Assembly (NCBI GenBank): GCA_024695545.1
Contig: JAILHZ010000023.1
Location: 1 to 23,359, forward strand
Length of the DNA stretch: 23,359 nt
DNA from: Clostridiales bacterium
GTDB taxonomy: Bacteria > Bacillota_A > Clostridia > Saccharofermentanales > Saccharofermentanaceae
Direction of reading: 5' to 3'
In this document: positions 1 to 7,769 of the stretch, piece after piece
How the letters are laid out: each line of letters opens with the position of its first letter
Position numbering within the stretch: position 1 is the first letter of the stretch
Position numbers and translations under genes: made by a program
The notes under the pieces: generated by a model
Database searches by the model: none
Told to the model about the DNA's origin: nothing
Seen by the model: the letters and a program-made list of their open reading frames with translations, nothing else

Positions 1-21
1 ATGTTGAGTCTCCTTAAATAT

Positions 22-567
22 TTAAAGAGCTGCTTCTACCGCTTTTCTCACGTCATCCATATTCACAGTCGGCTCGAATCTTGCGATGACCTTTCCCTCT
101 CTGTCGATAAGGAACTTGGTGAAATTCCACTTGATATAGGCTTTCTCGCCGAATGCTTTGTTATTCATGTTCGAGAACTTTTCCAGCATCTTATTCTTCA
201 CGCCTTTACCGAATCCTTCAAATGGCTTCTCCGTGGCAAGAAAAGCAAACAACGGATCTGCGGTCTCACCATTGACATCGATCTTGGCAAACTGAGGGAA
301 CTCGGTTCCGAACTTCAGAGTACAGAACTCGTGGATCTCATCGTCGCTGCCGGGAGCCTGATTGGCAAACTGATTACAGGGAAAGTCCAGGATCTCAAAT
401 CCCTGATCCTTCATTTCCCTATACATGGCCTCGAGAGGATCATAGTGCGGAGTAAAGCCGCAACCGGTCGCTGTATTGACGATCAGGAGTACCTTTCCCT
501 TATACTCAGAGAGGCTGACATCCTTACCGTTTCTGTCTTTTACCGCAAAATCATACACTGTTTTCAT
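22..567 (-). CDS. gpx: Glutathione peroxidase family thiol peroxidase
   Basis: This 181-residue cytoplasmic protein belongs to the glutathione peroxidase family, which reduces H2O2 and organic hydroperoxides, in bacteria usually with thioredoxin rather than glutathione. The peroxidatic cysteine is C36 in the TGCGFT motif. The second conserved motif FPCNQF starts at F62 and holds C64, a likely resolving cysteine, with Q70 behind it. W147 and N148 in KWNFTKF complete the catalytic tetrad. It uses Cys, not selenocysteine. It is about 20 residues longer than the common bacterial form because of an insert near residues 115-140. The ATG overlaps the ohrR stop (ATGA), so the two genes are translationally coupled and share the OhrR-controlled promoter. 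That context supports a job in organic peroxide defence. The stop codon is inside the window, so the gene is complete. The electron donor cannot be read from sequence. Confidence 0.93.
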   Translation of the reverse strand: MKTVYDFAVKDRNGKDVSLSEYKGKVLLIVNTATGCGFTPHYDPLEAMYREMKDQGFEILDFPCNQFANQAPGSDDEIHEFCTLKFGTEFPQFAKIDVNGETADPLFAFLATEKPFEGFGKGVKNKMLEKFSNMNNKAFGEKAYIKWNFTKFLIDREGKVIARFEPTVNMDDVRKAVEAAL

Positions 568-1028
568 ACTGATTCTCCTCCTGTATTTTTCTTATTCTGT
601 GCATCTAATAATTCATAAAGAAGTTCGTAGAGCATTTTCGCTTTTTCAGGTGCAAGTTCGATGCAGGATGCCACTTTTAGTGGAACATCTTTTGCCTTCT
701 CCTGAAGGGCTCTTCCCTCTTCCGTAAGCGTGATCTCCACCACACGATCATCCGCTTCACTTCTGACTTTCCGGATATAGCCTGCATTCTGAAGTTTTTT
801 CAGAAGCGGAGATACCGTACCGCTGTCCAGTTTCAGTCTCTCACAGATCTCACTGACAGTGATCCCGTCTTTCTCCCAGAGAACCAGAAATACGAGGTAC
901 TGGGTGTATGTCAGTCCCAGTTCGTTCAAATACGGGGTATATTGACCGATCACGTTTCTCGATGCCGCATAAAGCGGAAAGCAAAGCTGATTGGAAAGTT
1001 TCATCGCTTCACGATAATCGTACTTCAT
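564..1028 (-). CDS. ohrR: OhrR-type MarR family peroxide-sensing repressor
   Basis: This is a 154-residue MarR-fold winged-helix repressor. The N-terminal LCFPLYAASR segment carries the OhrR sensing cysteine (C16). Y30 and Y41 sit exactly where the two tyrosines that contact the reactive cysteine lie in Bacillus OhrR (C15, Y29, Y40). A second cysteine at C122 is near the position of the resolving Cys of 2-Cys OhrR proteins, so a disulfide switch is possible. The winged-helix core is about residues 40-100, with recognition-helix residues in SGTVSPLLKKL. Known OhrR proteins leave DNA when the Cys is oxidised by organic hydroperoxides. Here the regulator is first in a two-gene operon with gpx instead of ohr, and its own promoter carries matching operators, so autoregulation is expected. 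The start has an AGGAGAG ribosome binding site 6 bases upstream. Confidence 0.9.
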   Translation of the reverse strand: MKYDYREAMKLSNQLCFPLYAASRNVIGQYTPYLNELGLTYTQYLVFLVLWEKDGITVSEICERLKLDSGTVSPLLKKLQNAGYIRKVRSEADDRVVEITLTEEGRALQEKAKDVPLKVASCIELAPEKAKMLYELLYELLDAQNKKNTGGESV

Positions 1029-1049
1029 ATGTTCTCTCCTTTTATTTGA

Positions 1050-1079
1050 TACAACTATATTGTATACAATTTAATTATC
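1050..1079 (-). promoter_or_regulatory. OhrR operator, two adjacent inverted repeats
   Basis: On the minus strand one unit is GATAATTAAATTGTA (1065-1079) and the next, directly abutting, is TACAATATAGTTGTA (1050-1064). Their junction forms the perfect palindrome ATTGTATACAAT (1059-1070). From memory, the Bacillus ohrA operator is two abutting TACAATTAAATTGTA units; the first unit here matches 13 of 15 bases. The site covers the -10 box and spacer, so bound repressor would block polymerase. Confidence 0.75.
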
Positions 1080-1087
1080 GTTGTCAA
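1059..1087 (-). promoter_or_regulatory. ohrR-gpx promoter, TTGACA-N17-TACAAT
   Basis: On the minus strand the -35 TTGACA (1082-1087) and -10 TACAAT (1059-1064) are separated by exactly 17 bases. The predicted start of transcription is near 1052, about 24 bases before the ohrR ATG. Both operator units overlap the promoter. Confidence 0.75.
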
Positions 1088-1095
1088 TACACTTA

Positions 1096-1134
1096 TACAA
1101 AAAAGCTGCCTCACGGTTTTCGCCATGAGGCAGC
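1096..1134 (-). terminator. Rho-independent terminator of the feo operon
   Basis: On the minus strand GCTGCCTCA (1126-1134) pairs perfectly with TGAGGCAGC (1105-1113), a 9-bp GC-rich stem with a 12-base loop, followed by a run of six T. It lies 34 bases after the last feo gene and before the ohrR promoter. Confidence 0.9.
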
Positions 1135-1167
1135 CTCTTCATTTCATGCTTTTCTTCTGTCAATTGG

Positions 1168-1359
1168 TTATGTCTTCCCACTTTTCTTCGGATCCTGATG
1201 GCACATTCCGCTCATTGCGCAATGACCGCAGTTACATCCGCAGGAGGACTTCCCCTTCTTCTTATCTCGATACATCTTCCAGATGATACCTGCCACCATA
1301 GCCAGCAGGATGATGGACATGATGATCGTTCCGAGATTGTCAGTGATCCAGTCGATCAT
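1168..1359 (-). CDS. FeoB-associated Cys-rich membrane protein
   Basis: This small 63-residue protein has one membrane helix (about residues 9-27), a basic segment (YRDKKKGK), then a cysteine cluster CGCNCGHCAMSGMC. That layout is typical of the FeoB-associated Cys-rich proteins found after feoB in many Bacillota. Its start overlaps the feoB stop (ATGA), so it is translationally coupled to FeoB. The family is presumed to help FeoB assemble or to handle iron at the inner face of the membrane, but no biochemical role is firmly established. It occupies the place that FeoC has in enterobacteria but is not homologous to it. It is the last gene before the terminator. Confidence 0.85.
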   Translation of the reverse strand: MIDWITDNLGTIIMSIILLAMVAGIIWKMYRDKKKGKSSCGCNCGHCAMSGMCHQDPKKSGKT

Positions 1360-3776
1360 TTGGACATCGCCTTCTCCTTGAGGTCTTTCGATGTCAGCTT
1401 ATCAGCTTCTCTGTACTTCTTGATGAAGAGCATATAGAACATACCCGCAAGAAGTGCAATTGCGAAGATCAGACCGATGACATTGACATCACCTGTGAAC
1501 AGGAGACCGAACTGGTTGATCATCAGAGCGACTGCATAAGCGAACCCGCACTGATATGCGATGGCGAACCATGTCCACTTCGCATTGTTCATCTCACGCT
1601 TGATGGCACCGATCGCTGCGAAGCACGGAGCGCAGAGGAGATTGAATACGAGGAAGGAGAAGCCGGCAACACTTGTGAATGCTACAGCAAGAGCCTGCCA
1701 TGTGGAGAGTTCTCCGCCGCCATAGAGGATACCCATGGTACCAACGATATTCTCCTTAGCAACAAGTCCTGTGATGGATGCAACAGCTGCCTGCCAGTTA
1801 CCCCAGCCGAGAGGAGCAAAGATCCATGCAATCGCGTTTCCTAGCTTAGCAAGGAGGGAGAACTCGAGTTCTTCTTCGCCAAGCATCTGGAAACTGCCGT
1901 CTACGAAACCGAAGCGGCTGGTGAACCAGACGACGATCGTAGAAAGAAGGATGATAGTTCCGGCCTTCTTAATGAAGGACCAGCCGCGCTCCCACATGGA
2001 ACGGAGAACGTTACCGAGTGTCGGCCAGTGATATGCCGGAAGCTCCATTACGAACGGAGCAGGATTTCCTGCGAACATCTTTGTCTTCTTCAGCATGATA
2101 CCGGAGAGGATGATTGCTGCCATACCGATAAAGTATGCACCGGTGGATACCCAGGCAGAACCGTTAAAGAGTGCACCGGCCATCATTGCGATGAACGGAA
2201 GCTTAGCGCCGCAAGGAATAAATGTTGTCGTCATGATCGTCATTCGGCGGTCACGTTCATTTTCTATCGTTCTACTTGCCATGATACCCGGAACGCCGCA
2301 TCCGACACCAACGAGCATCGGGATAAAGGACTTGCCGGAAAGGCCGAACTTTCTGAAGATACGGTCGAGTACGAATGCGATACGGGCCATATAGCCGCAT
2401 GCTTCGAGGAACGCCAGGAGCAGGAACAGTACGAGCATCTGCGGTACAAATCCGAGGACTGCACCGACACCGGCAACGATACCATCGAGTACCAGGCCCT
2501 TGAGCCAATCAGCAGCACCTGCGTTGTCGAGTCCTTCTTCTACGAGAGCCGGAATACTCGGGATAAATGTTCCATAGTCTGCCGGATCCGGTTCCTCACC
2601 GATCTCTTCGAGGGTCTTTACTGCTTCTTCGTATTCTTCAATAGTTGCAGTTTCCTCGGAGATCTCAAGAGTTTCCTCATCTTCGACCTCGAAGGTATAT
2701 TCGCCTACCGGAGCTTCACCGTGTTCTTCCACATATGCATCGTATCCGTCTACGATCGCAGAAGCATCACTCCATCTCTCAGCAAGTTCCTCGTAGCCGC
2801 CATCCATACCAAAGAGATGGAAGCCATCGCCGAAGATCTTATCATTGGTAAAGTCTGTGCAAATTGCGCCGACGCTGACCATGGCGATATAGTAAACCAG
2901 CCACATGACCAGTGCGAAGATCGGGAGACCGAGCCATCTGTTGGTAACGACCTTATCGATCTTATCGGAAGTTGTAAGCTTACCTGCGGACTTCTTCTTA
3001 TAGCAGGATTTGATCACCTCAGCGATATAGATATATCTCTCATTGGTAATGATGCTCTCAGAATCGTCGTCCAGTTCTTTTTCCGCAGCCTGGATATCAC
3101 TTTCGATATGAGACATCTTCTCTTCTGTCAGGTTGAGCTTCTCAAGTACTTTATCATCACGCTCGAACACTTTGATAGCGTACCATCTCTGCTGTTCTTC
3201 CGGCATATCATGCACAACCGCTTCCTCAATATGAGCAAGTGCGTGCTCAACCGGACCGGAGAAGCTGTGCAGCGGGATAGTCTTTGTATTCTTCGCCGCA
3301 TCAATTGCCGCTTCAGCAGCATCCATGACGCCGTCGCCCTTCAGAGCGGAGATCACAACAACCTTGCAGCCGAGCTGACGTTCCAGTTCGGATGTATTGA
3401 TCTGATCACCGTTCTTCTTTACGATATCCATCATGTTGATGGCCATAACTACCGGAATACCAAGCTCAGTGAGCTGGGTGGTCAGGTAGAGGTTTCTCTC
3501 GAGGTTCGTACCGTCTACGATATTCAGGATCGCATCCGGACGCTCACCGATCAGGTAGTTTCTTGCAACGACTTCCTCCAATGTGTATGGAGACAGGGAA
3601 TAAATACCCGGGAGGTCCGTAATGACCACGTCGTCGTGTTTCTTCAATTTACCTTCTTTTTTCTCAACAGTAACACCCGGCCAGTTACCGACGAACTGGT
3701 TGGCGCCGGTCAAAGCATTGAACAGAGTGGTTTTACCACTGTTCGGGTTACCTGCAAGTGCAATACGCAGACTCAT
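1356..3776 (-). CDS. feoB: Ferrous iron transporter FeoB
   Basis: This 806-residue integral membrane protein imports Fe2+ and has an N-terminal G domain. The G motifs are visible: G1 GNPNSGKT (9-16), G2 Thr in PGVTVEKK (T36), G3 DLPG (54-57), G4 NMMD (114-117) and G5 SAL (143-145). A helical guanine-dissociation-inhibitor-like region follows to about 270. The membrane part starts near 290 and includes the paired gate segments VGCGVPGIMASRT and FIPCGAKLP, with conserved cysteines. Between the first and second membrane helices lies an unusually acidic extracytoplasmic loop (about 328-402) rich in Glu and Asp. ATGA overlaps on both sides link it to feoA upstream and the Cys-rich protein downstream. 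Expression should follow iron through the operators near 4300. Full length with no missing motif. Confidence 0.97.
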   Translation of the reverse strand: MSLRIALAGNPNSGKTTLFNALTGANQFVGNWPGVTVEKKEGKLKKHDDVVITDLPGIYSLSPYTLEEVVARNYLIGERPDAILNIVDGTNLERNLYLTTQLTELGIPVVMAINMMDIVKKNGDQINTSELERQLGCKVVVISALKGDGVMDAAEAAIDAAKNTKTIPLHSFSGPVEHALAHIEEAVVHDMPEEQQRWYAIKVFERDDKVLEKLNLTEEKMSHIESDIQAAEKELDDDSESIITNERYIYIAEVIKSCYKKKSAGKLTTSDKIDKVVTNRWLGLPIFALVMWLVYYIAMVSVGAICTDFTNDKIFGDGFHLFGMDGGYEELAERWSDASAIVDGYDAYVEEHGEAPVGEYTFEVEDEETLEISEETATIEEYEEAVKTLEEIGEEPDPADYGTFIPSIPALVEEGLDNAGAADWLKGLVLDGIVAGVGAVLGFVPQMLVLFLLLAFLEACGYMARIAFVLDRIFRKFGLSGKSFIPMLVGVGCGVPGIMASRTIENERDRRMTIMTTTFIPCGAKLPFIAMMAGALFNGSAWVSTGAYFIGMAAIILSGIMLKKTKMFAGNPAPFVMELPAYHWPTLGNVLRSMWERGWSFIKKAGTIILLSTIVVWFTSRFGFVDGSFQMLGEEELEFSLLAKLGNAIAWIFAPLGWGNWQAAVASITGLVAKENIVGTMGILYGGGELSTWQALAVAFTSVAGFSFLVFNLLCAPCFAAIGAIKREMNNAKWTWFAIAYQCGFAYAVALMINQFGLLFTGDVNVIGLIFAIALLAGMFYMLFIKKYREADKLTSKDLKEKAMSK

Positions 3777-4018
3777 TTCTCATCATCCTTCCTGTAGTAC
3801 TCTACTTCAATCATTTCGGCATCCGCCTTACGAAGCGAAAGTTCGTAATTTCTTACGGTTACTTCGATCGGATCACCCAGCGGTGCGACCTTACGGACAT
3901 ATACGATCGTTCTTTTCGTGATACCCATGTCCATGATCCTGCGCTTAACTGCACCTTCGCCGTGAAGTTTGACTACAGTACAAGTTTCTCCGACTTTTGC
4001 ATCTCTTAGTGTTCTCAA
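3773..4018 (-). CDS. feoA: FeoA domain protein, second copy
   Basis: This 81-residue SH3-like FeoA protein (KVGETCTVVKLHGEGAVKRR, then a MGI segment and PLGDPIEV) is a small cytosolic partner of FeoB. The start codon is TTG, not ATG. The choice is supported by an AGGAGGGG ribosome binding site about 7 bases upstream and by the FeoA fold starting immediately. It ends in an ATGA overlap with feoB, so its translation likely sets FeoB levels. It has the conserved PLGDP signature, whereas the first copy is more divergent. Two separate FeoA proteins ahead of FeoB are common in Clostridia. The family is thought to modulate FeoB activity or complex assembly. Confidence 0.92.
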   Translation of the reverse strand: MRTLRDAKVGETCTVVKLHGEGAVKRRIMDMGITKRTIVYVRKVAPLGDPIEVTVRNYELSLRKADAEMIEVEYYRKDDEK

Positions 4019-4036
4019 TTTATCTCCCCTCCTTTT

Positions 4037-4249
4037 TCACACCATGATTTTTCTTGCCAGTTCTTCACTGACTGCCACCCGGCTTTCCTTGACCTTAACG
4101 ATCAGGTTTCCCCCGAGCATGCTGACGACACTTACTTCTCCGCCGACATTAAAGCCCAGATCTGCCAGATGCTGCTTTACTTCCGGGTTTCCGCCGATCT
4201 TCTTGATGATCTGTGTCTCGCCCGGTTCCGAAAATACCAGAGGCATCAT
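4037..4249 (-). CDS. feoA: FeoA domain protein, first copy
   Basis: This 70-residue FeoA-type SH3 protein leads the iron operon. Its core reads KIGGNPEVKQHLADLGFNVGGEVSVVS, followed by GGNLIVKVKESRVAV, the usual FeoA pattern. It starts at an ATG preceded by AGGAGG at 5 bases. The second in-frame ATG directly behind it (MMPL) is an equally possible start. It sits 18 bases before the second feoA and shares its transcript. It is shorter and more diverged than the second copy, so the two may have different contacts on FeoB. No function beyond the family role can be read from sequence. Confidence 0.9.
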   Translation of the reverse strand: MMPLVFSEPGETQIIKKIGGNPEVKQHLADLGFNVGGEVSVVSMLGGNLIVKVKESRVAVSEELARKIMV

Positions 4250-4269
4250 TGTTTCCTCCTCGTTTTCAA

Positions 4270-4367
4270 TTAGCTTCTGCTAACTTGTGTTTATTAAATA
4301 TGGTTAGTCGTAACTAACCATCACACATTATAGTTAGCATGTGTTAACATGTCAATATGAACTAACA
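4270..4367 (-). promoter_or_regulatory. Iron-responsive operators, DtxR/IdeR-like inverted repeats
   Basis: Three similar inverted repeats lie around the feo promoter. TTAGC-N4-GCTAA is at 4270-4283. ATGGTTAGT-N4-ACTAACCAT, perfect over 9-bp arms, is at 4300-4321. GTTAGC-N4-GTTAAC at 4333-4348 fills the promoter spacer. A further ACTAAC half-site is at 4361-4366. The shared half-site GTTAG and the 4-base centre resemble DtxR/IdeR/MntR-class boxes, not a Fur box. The placement predicts repression by a metal-loaded DtxR-family protein. The regulator itself is not in the window. Confidence 0.7.
4327..4355 (-). promoter_or_regulatory. feo operon promoter, TTGACA-N17-TATAAT
   Basis: On the minus strand a perfect -35 TTGACA (4350-4355) and a perfect -10 TATAAT (4327-4332) stand 17 bases apart. 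Transcription should begin near 4320, about 70 bases before the first feoA. A consensus promoter of this strength fits a gene set held off by a repressor. Confidence 0.85.
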
Positions 4368-4408
4368 CTTTTCGCTATACAGATTTCTTGACAAATTCCT
4401 ATGGGATT

Positions 4409-5455
4409 TTATGCATTTTTATGGTCGCCGCGGTCCACAACGATCTCATAACCGGACGATGCCACTCTTGCCGACAGGCACTTGATGCACTGGGCGGATT
4501 CACTATCCAGACAGATCTTTCCGTCGTAAAGGGAATACTTCTCGCGTACCATGACCGGAGAAAGATTCGGCATAACAACATTAGCGCCGCTTCTTAAACC
4601 CTTCTCTCTTCCCTCCGGATGGATCGTACCCAGCGCCGTTGTCGCAGGAAGAAGGACATCCGGCACGAGGAGGCGGATGATGGAAAGAAGCTTCAGTGTC
4701 ATCTCAAGCGTTCCTGCAGGTTCTTCTTTAAATACTGTGTCCTTATGTGGGATAAAAGGACCGATACCGCACATATCCGGCTTAAATTCCGCGATAAAAC
4801 GCAGGTCCGAAATGATATTATCTGTTGTCTGGAAAGGAGATCCGATCATGAAACCGCATCCTACCTGATAACCGATCTTCCGGAGCGTCTTCAGGCAGTT
4901 CATCCGATGTTCCCATGACAGATTCTCAGGATGGAGCTTCCTATAGTGTTCGGGAGATGCCGTCTCGTGACGGAGAAGATATCTGTCTGCACCTGCTTCG
5001 AAGTATGCACGATAGCTCTCTTCACTCTTCTCTCCGATCGAAAGGGTCACGGCGCAGTCAGGATGCATCTCCTTGATAGCGCGGACAATAGATACGATCT
5101 TATCGTCAGTATAGAACGGATCCTCTCCGCCCTGAAGGACAAACGTACGGAATCCCAGTTCATATCCTTCACTCACACATGCGAGGATCTGCTCATCCGT
5201 AAGGCGATAACGGTCGGCATGGGTATTACTGCAGTTGATACCGCAGTAGTAGCAGCCGTTCTTGCAATAGTTCGTGAACTCGATCAGGCCGCGGATATAG
5301 ACCGCTTTGCCATAGATGCTTTCACGCACCTGCCGGGCGCACAAGGACAGATACGAAAGAACCTCCTCGTCTTCCGTATCTAACAGTGCTTTCCACTCGA
5401 GATCCGTAAGATCCCGTGTTGCTTTCAGTTTGTCGATAATACCTATCAAATCCAT
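4409..5455 (-). CDS. hydE: [FeFe]-hydrogenase H-cluster maturation radical SAM protein HydE
   Basis: This 348-residue radical SAM enzyme has the CX3CX2C cluster motif at C64, C68 and C71 (YCKNGCYYCG). The segments FRTFVLQGGEDPFYTD and ADRYLLRHETASPEHYRKLHP are strongly HydE-like. It retains the second C-terminal cluster motif CX7CX2C (C315, C323, C326), found in many HydE proteins and not needed for activity in those tested. HydE acts with HydF and HydG to build the di-iron subsite of [FeFe] hydrogenase. Neither partner nor the hydrogenase is in this window. It lies 51 bases after thiC on the same strand with no terminator seen, so it may be read from the TPP-riboswitch transcript. BioB and PylB are relatives, but the conserved segments favour HydE. 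Confidence 0.9.
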   Translation of the reverse strand: MDLIGIIDKLKATRDLTDLEWKALLDTEDEEVLSYLSLCARQVRESIYGKAVYIRGLIEFTNYCKNGCYYCGINCSNTHADRYRLTDEQILACVSEGYELGFRTFVLQGGEDPFYTDDKIVSIVRAIKEMHPDCAVTLSIGEKSEESYRAYFEAGADRYLLRHETASPEHYRKLHPENLSWEHRMNCLKTLRKIGYQVGCGFMIGSPFQTTDNIISDLRFIAEFKPDMCGIGPFIPHKDTVFKEEPAGTLEMTLKLLSIIRLLVPDVLLPATTALGTIHPEGREKGLRSGANVVMPNLSPVMVREKYSLYDGKICLDSESAQCIKCLSARVASSGYEIVVDRGDHKNA

Positions 5456-5506
5456 AGGTTATATTCTAACAGAAAAACCGCAGAATGAAATACCCTTTAT
5501 ATGCAA

Positions 5507-6811
5507 TTACAGAATATCGATGTATTCTCCCGCAAGAGCCTTATTCATGGAGCGTACGGCGCAGAACTTACCGCACATGGAGCAGCTTTCTTCAATCTCC
5601 GGGGATCTGTCATCGCGGATCGCCTTTGCTGTCTCCGGATCGATCGCACACTCCCACTGGCCTTCCCAGTCAAACTTTCTTCTGGCATCCGCCATACGGT
5701 CATCAATGTCACGGGCATGAGGTACTTTCTTCGCAATATCCGCCGCATGCGCAGCGATACGGGATGCAATGATGCCCTGCTTTACGTCATCTACGTTCGG
5801 AAGAGCGAGGTGCTCGGCGGGTGTTACATAGCAGAGGAATGCTGCGCCGGCTTTGGCTGCGATCGCACCGCCGATCGCCGATGTGATGTGGTCATAACCC
5901 GGAGCGATATCGGTAACAAGCGGCCCGAGAACATAGAACGGAGCACCGCCGCAGATACGCTGCTGGATCTTCATGTTCGCTTCGATCTCGTCCATCGCCA
6001 TGTGGCCGGGGCCTTCTACCATAACCTGAACATCCTTCGCCCAGGCACGGCGTGTCAGTTCACCGAGACGGACCAGTTCCTCGATCTGGCATACATCGGA
6101 AGAATCGGCAAGGCAGCCCGGACGGCAGGCATCACCGAGGGAGATCGTGACATCGTACTCACGGCAGATGTCGAGGATCTCATCGTAGTGCTCATAGAAA
6201 GGATTTTCTTCACCGGTCATGCACATCCATGCAAATACGAGAGAGCCGCCGCGGGAAACGATATTCATCTTTCTTCCGACCTTCTTGATCTGCTCGATCG
6301 TCTTTCTCGTAATACCGCAGTGAAGAGTAACAAAGTCTACACCGTCCTCCGCGTGGAGACGGACAACATCGATGAAGTCCTGCGCAGTCAGTGTCGCGAG
6401 GTCTCTCTGGTAGTGGATAACGGAGTCATAGACCGGAACTGTACCGATCATGGCCGGGCACTCACTTGTGAGTTTTCTTCTGAAAGGCTGTGTATTTCCG
6501 TGAGAGGAAAGGTCCATGATCGCCTCGGCACCCATATCGACCGCCGCCATGACCTTCTGCATCTCGATATCGTAGTCCTTGCAGTCCTTCGATACACCGA
6601 GGTTGACGTTGATCTTCGTTCTCAGCATCGAGCCGACACCATTCGGATCGATACATGTGTGAAGCTTATTGGCGCAGATCGCAACCTGGCCGTCGGCGAC
6701 CCACTGACGGATCTCTTCTTCCGTTCTGTATTCCTTCTTCGCAACCGCCTTCATCTCAGGGGTAATAATGCCCTTTCTTGCTGCATCCATCTGTGTCGTG
6801 TAATTTCTCAT
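5507..6811 (-). CDS. thiC: Phosphomethylpyrimidine synthase ThiC (short form)
   Basis: ThiC is a non-canonical radical SAM enzyme that turns aminoimidazole ribotide into HMP phosphate, the pyrimidine half of thiamine. At 434 residues this is the short form, lacking the N-terminal domain of the 600-residue proteobacterial and plant type. Recognisable blocks are [32 protein letters not shown] and VEGPGHM. The C-terminal cluster motif is CX2CX3C (C410, C413, C417), one residue tighter than the CX2CX4C of long forms. The ATG has AGAGG 9 bases upstream. It is the fourth gene after the TPP riboswitch. A 76-base gap to thiD contains one copy of the dispersed AAAAGCACTT motif beside the palindrome CTTTTGCAAAAG. 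BzaF, which makes a benzimidazole, is a close relative, but the thi operon context makes ThiC much more likely. Confidence 0.96.
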   Translation of the reverse strand: MRNYTTQMDAARKGIITPEMKAVAKKEYRTEEEIRQWVADGQVAICANKLHTCIDPNGVGSMLRTKINVNLGVSKDCKDYDIEMQKVMAAVDMGAEAIMDLSSHGNTQPFRRKLTSECPAMIGTVPVYDSVIHYQRDLATLTAQDFIDVVRLHAEDGVDFVTLHCGITRKTIEQIKKVGRKMNIVSRGGSLVFAWMCMTGEENPFYEHYDEILDICREYDVTISLGDACRPGCLADSSDVCQIEELVRLGELTRRAWAKDVQVMVEGPGHMAMDEIEANMKIQQRICGGAPFYVLGPLVTDIAPGYDHITSAIGGAIAAKAGAAFLCYVTPAEHLALPNVDDVKQGIIASRIAAHAADIAKKVPHARDIDDRMADARRKFDWEGQWECAIDPETAKAIRDDRSPEIEESCSMCGKFCAVRSMNKALAGEYIDIL

Positions 6812-6887
6812 TTTGCTTATCCTCTCGTTTCTATTGGTATTTATTACTTTTGCAAAAGCACTTGTGTCCTTATCTTTTCCATCCTTC

Positions 6888-7736
6888 TCACGCTTCCCAC
6901 TTTTCGAAGAGCTGATAGTTATGCATCAGTGGTCCGCTTCCGGAACCGAGATCGAGTCCTGCCTTCAGCGCGCCAGTGATGTAGGTCTTTGCTTCTGAGA
7001 TACCGTCCTCAAGCGGTACACCGATCGCCAGCATGGATGCGATCGCAGAAGAAAGCGTACACCCGGTTCCATGCGTATTCGGATTGTCGATCCGTGTTCC
7101 CTTGTACCAGTACACGCGTCCGTCAGAATAAAGAAGATCGTCCGCATCGCAGATGCTGTGCCCGCCCTTAAGAAGAACGGAAACGGTCTTCGCGGAAGAT
7201 GTGCTTATCCTCTGAGAGATGATTTTCGCGGCAGCTTCCATATCCTCACGCGACGTGATATTTATACCTGACAGGATCTCACCTTCCGGGATATTCGGTG
7301 TAATTACGGTAGCCATCGGCATCAGCCGGTTGACCAGGACATCCACGGCATCATCAGAGATGAGTTTTGCGCCCGATGTCGCGACCATGACCGGATCCAC
7401 AACGATGTTCTTTGCTTTATAAAATGTGAGTCTCTCGGCAATGACTTCGATCAGTTCAGGAGAAGAAACCATACCGATTTTTACGGCATCCGGGAAGATA
7501 TCCGTAAACACCGCATCGAGCTGCTTTTTCAGAAACTCCGGACTTACTTCCATGATGCCCGTGACTCCGGTCGTATTCTGTGCAGTCAGCGCAGTGATAA
7601 CGCTCATCGCGTAAACACCATTCATGGTCATCGTCTTGATGTCCGCCTGGATCCCGGCGCCGCCGGAACAGTCGCTGCCTGCGATCGTCAGAGCAGTCTT
7701 CATGTCACTTCCGGAAATCGTTAATCCATTCCCCAT
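6888..7736 (-). CDS. thiD: Hydroxymethylpyrimidine/phosphomethylpyrimidine kinase ThiD
   Basis: This 282-residue ribokinase-fold kinase phosphorylates HMP and HMP-P to HMP-PP, the substrate of ThiE. The family opening [21 protein letters not shown] is present at residues 15-35, [10 protein letters not shown] is the central block, and [15 protein letters not shown] near 220-234 is the anion hole and catalytic motif. The upstream ATG has a GGAGAG ribosome binding site and gives an 11-residue N-terminal extension whose LTISGSD echoes the LTIAGSD eleven residues later. A second ATG at 7703 with GGAAG upstream would give the usual family length, so either start may be used. It lies 33 bases behind thiE and ahead of thiC. 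Confidence 0.95.
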   Translation of the reverse strand: MGNGLTISGSDMKTALTIAGSDCSGGAGIQADIKTMTMNGVYAMSVITALTAQNTTGVTGIMEVSPEFLKKQLDAVFTDIFPDAVKIGMVSSPELIEVIAERLTFYKAKNIVVDPVMVATSGAKLISDDAVDVLVNRLMPMATVITPNIPEGEILSGINITSREDMEAAAKIISQRISTSSAKTVSVLLKGGHSICDADDLLYSDGRVYWYKGTRIDNPNTHGTGCTLSSAIASMLAIGVPLEDGISEAKTYITGALKAGLDLGSGSGPLMHNYQLFEKWEA

Positions 7737-7769
7737 ATGTCTCTCCTCTCTTCGTTTTACTGATCGGGT

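Noticed and set aside
2028..3797. Long open frame of 589 codons on the plus strand opposite feoB
   Set aside because: It is fully antisense to an unmistakable feoB, has no ribosome binding site and no recognisable domain. The composition is the mirror of feoB codons.
4375..4408. Imperfect hairpin behind hydE as a terminator
   Set aside because: The stem has a mismatch on the transcribed strand and no T-run follows; it is too weak to call.
5501..6979. Open frame of 492 codons on the plus strand opposite thiC and the end of thiD
   Set aside because: It is antisense to clearly identified genes, and the translation shows no family signature. It is a codon-bias shadow.
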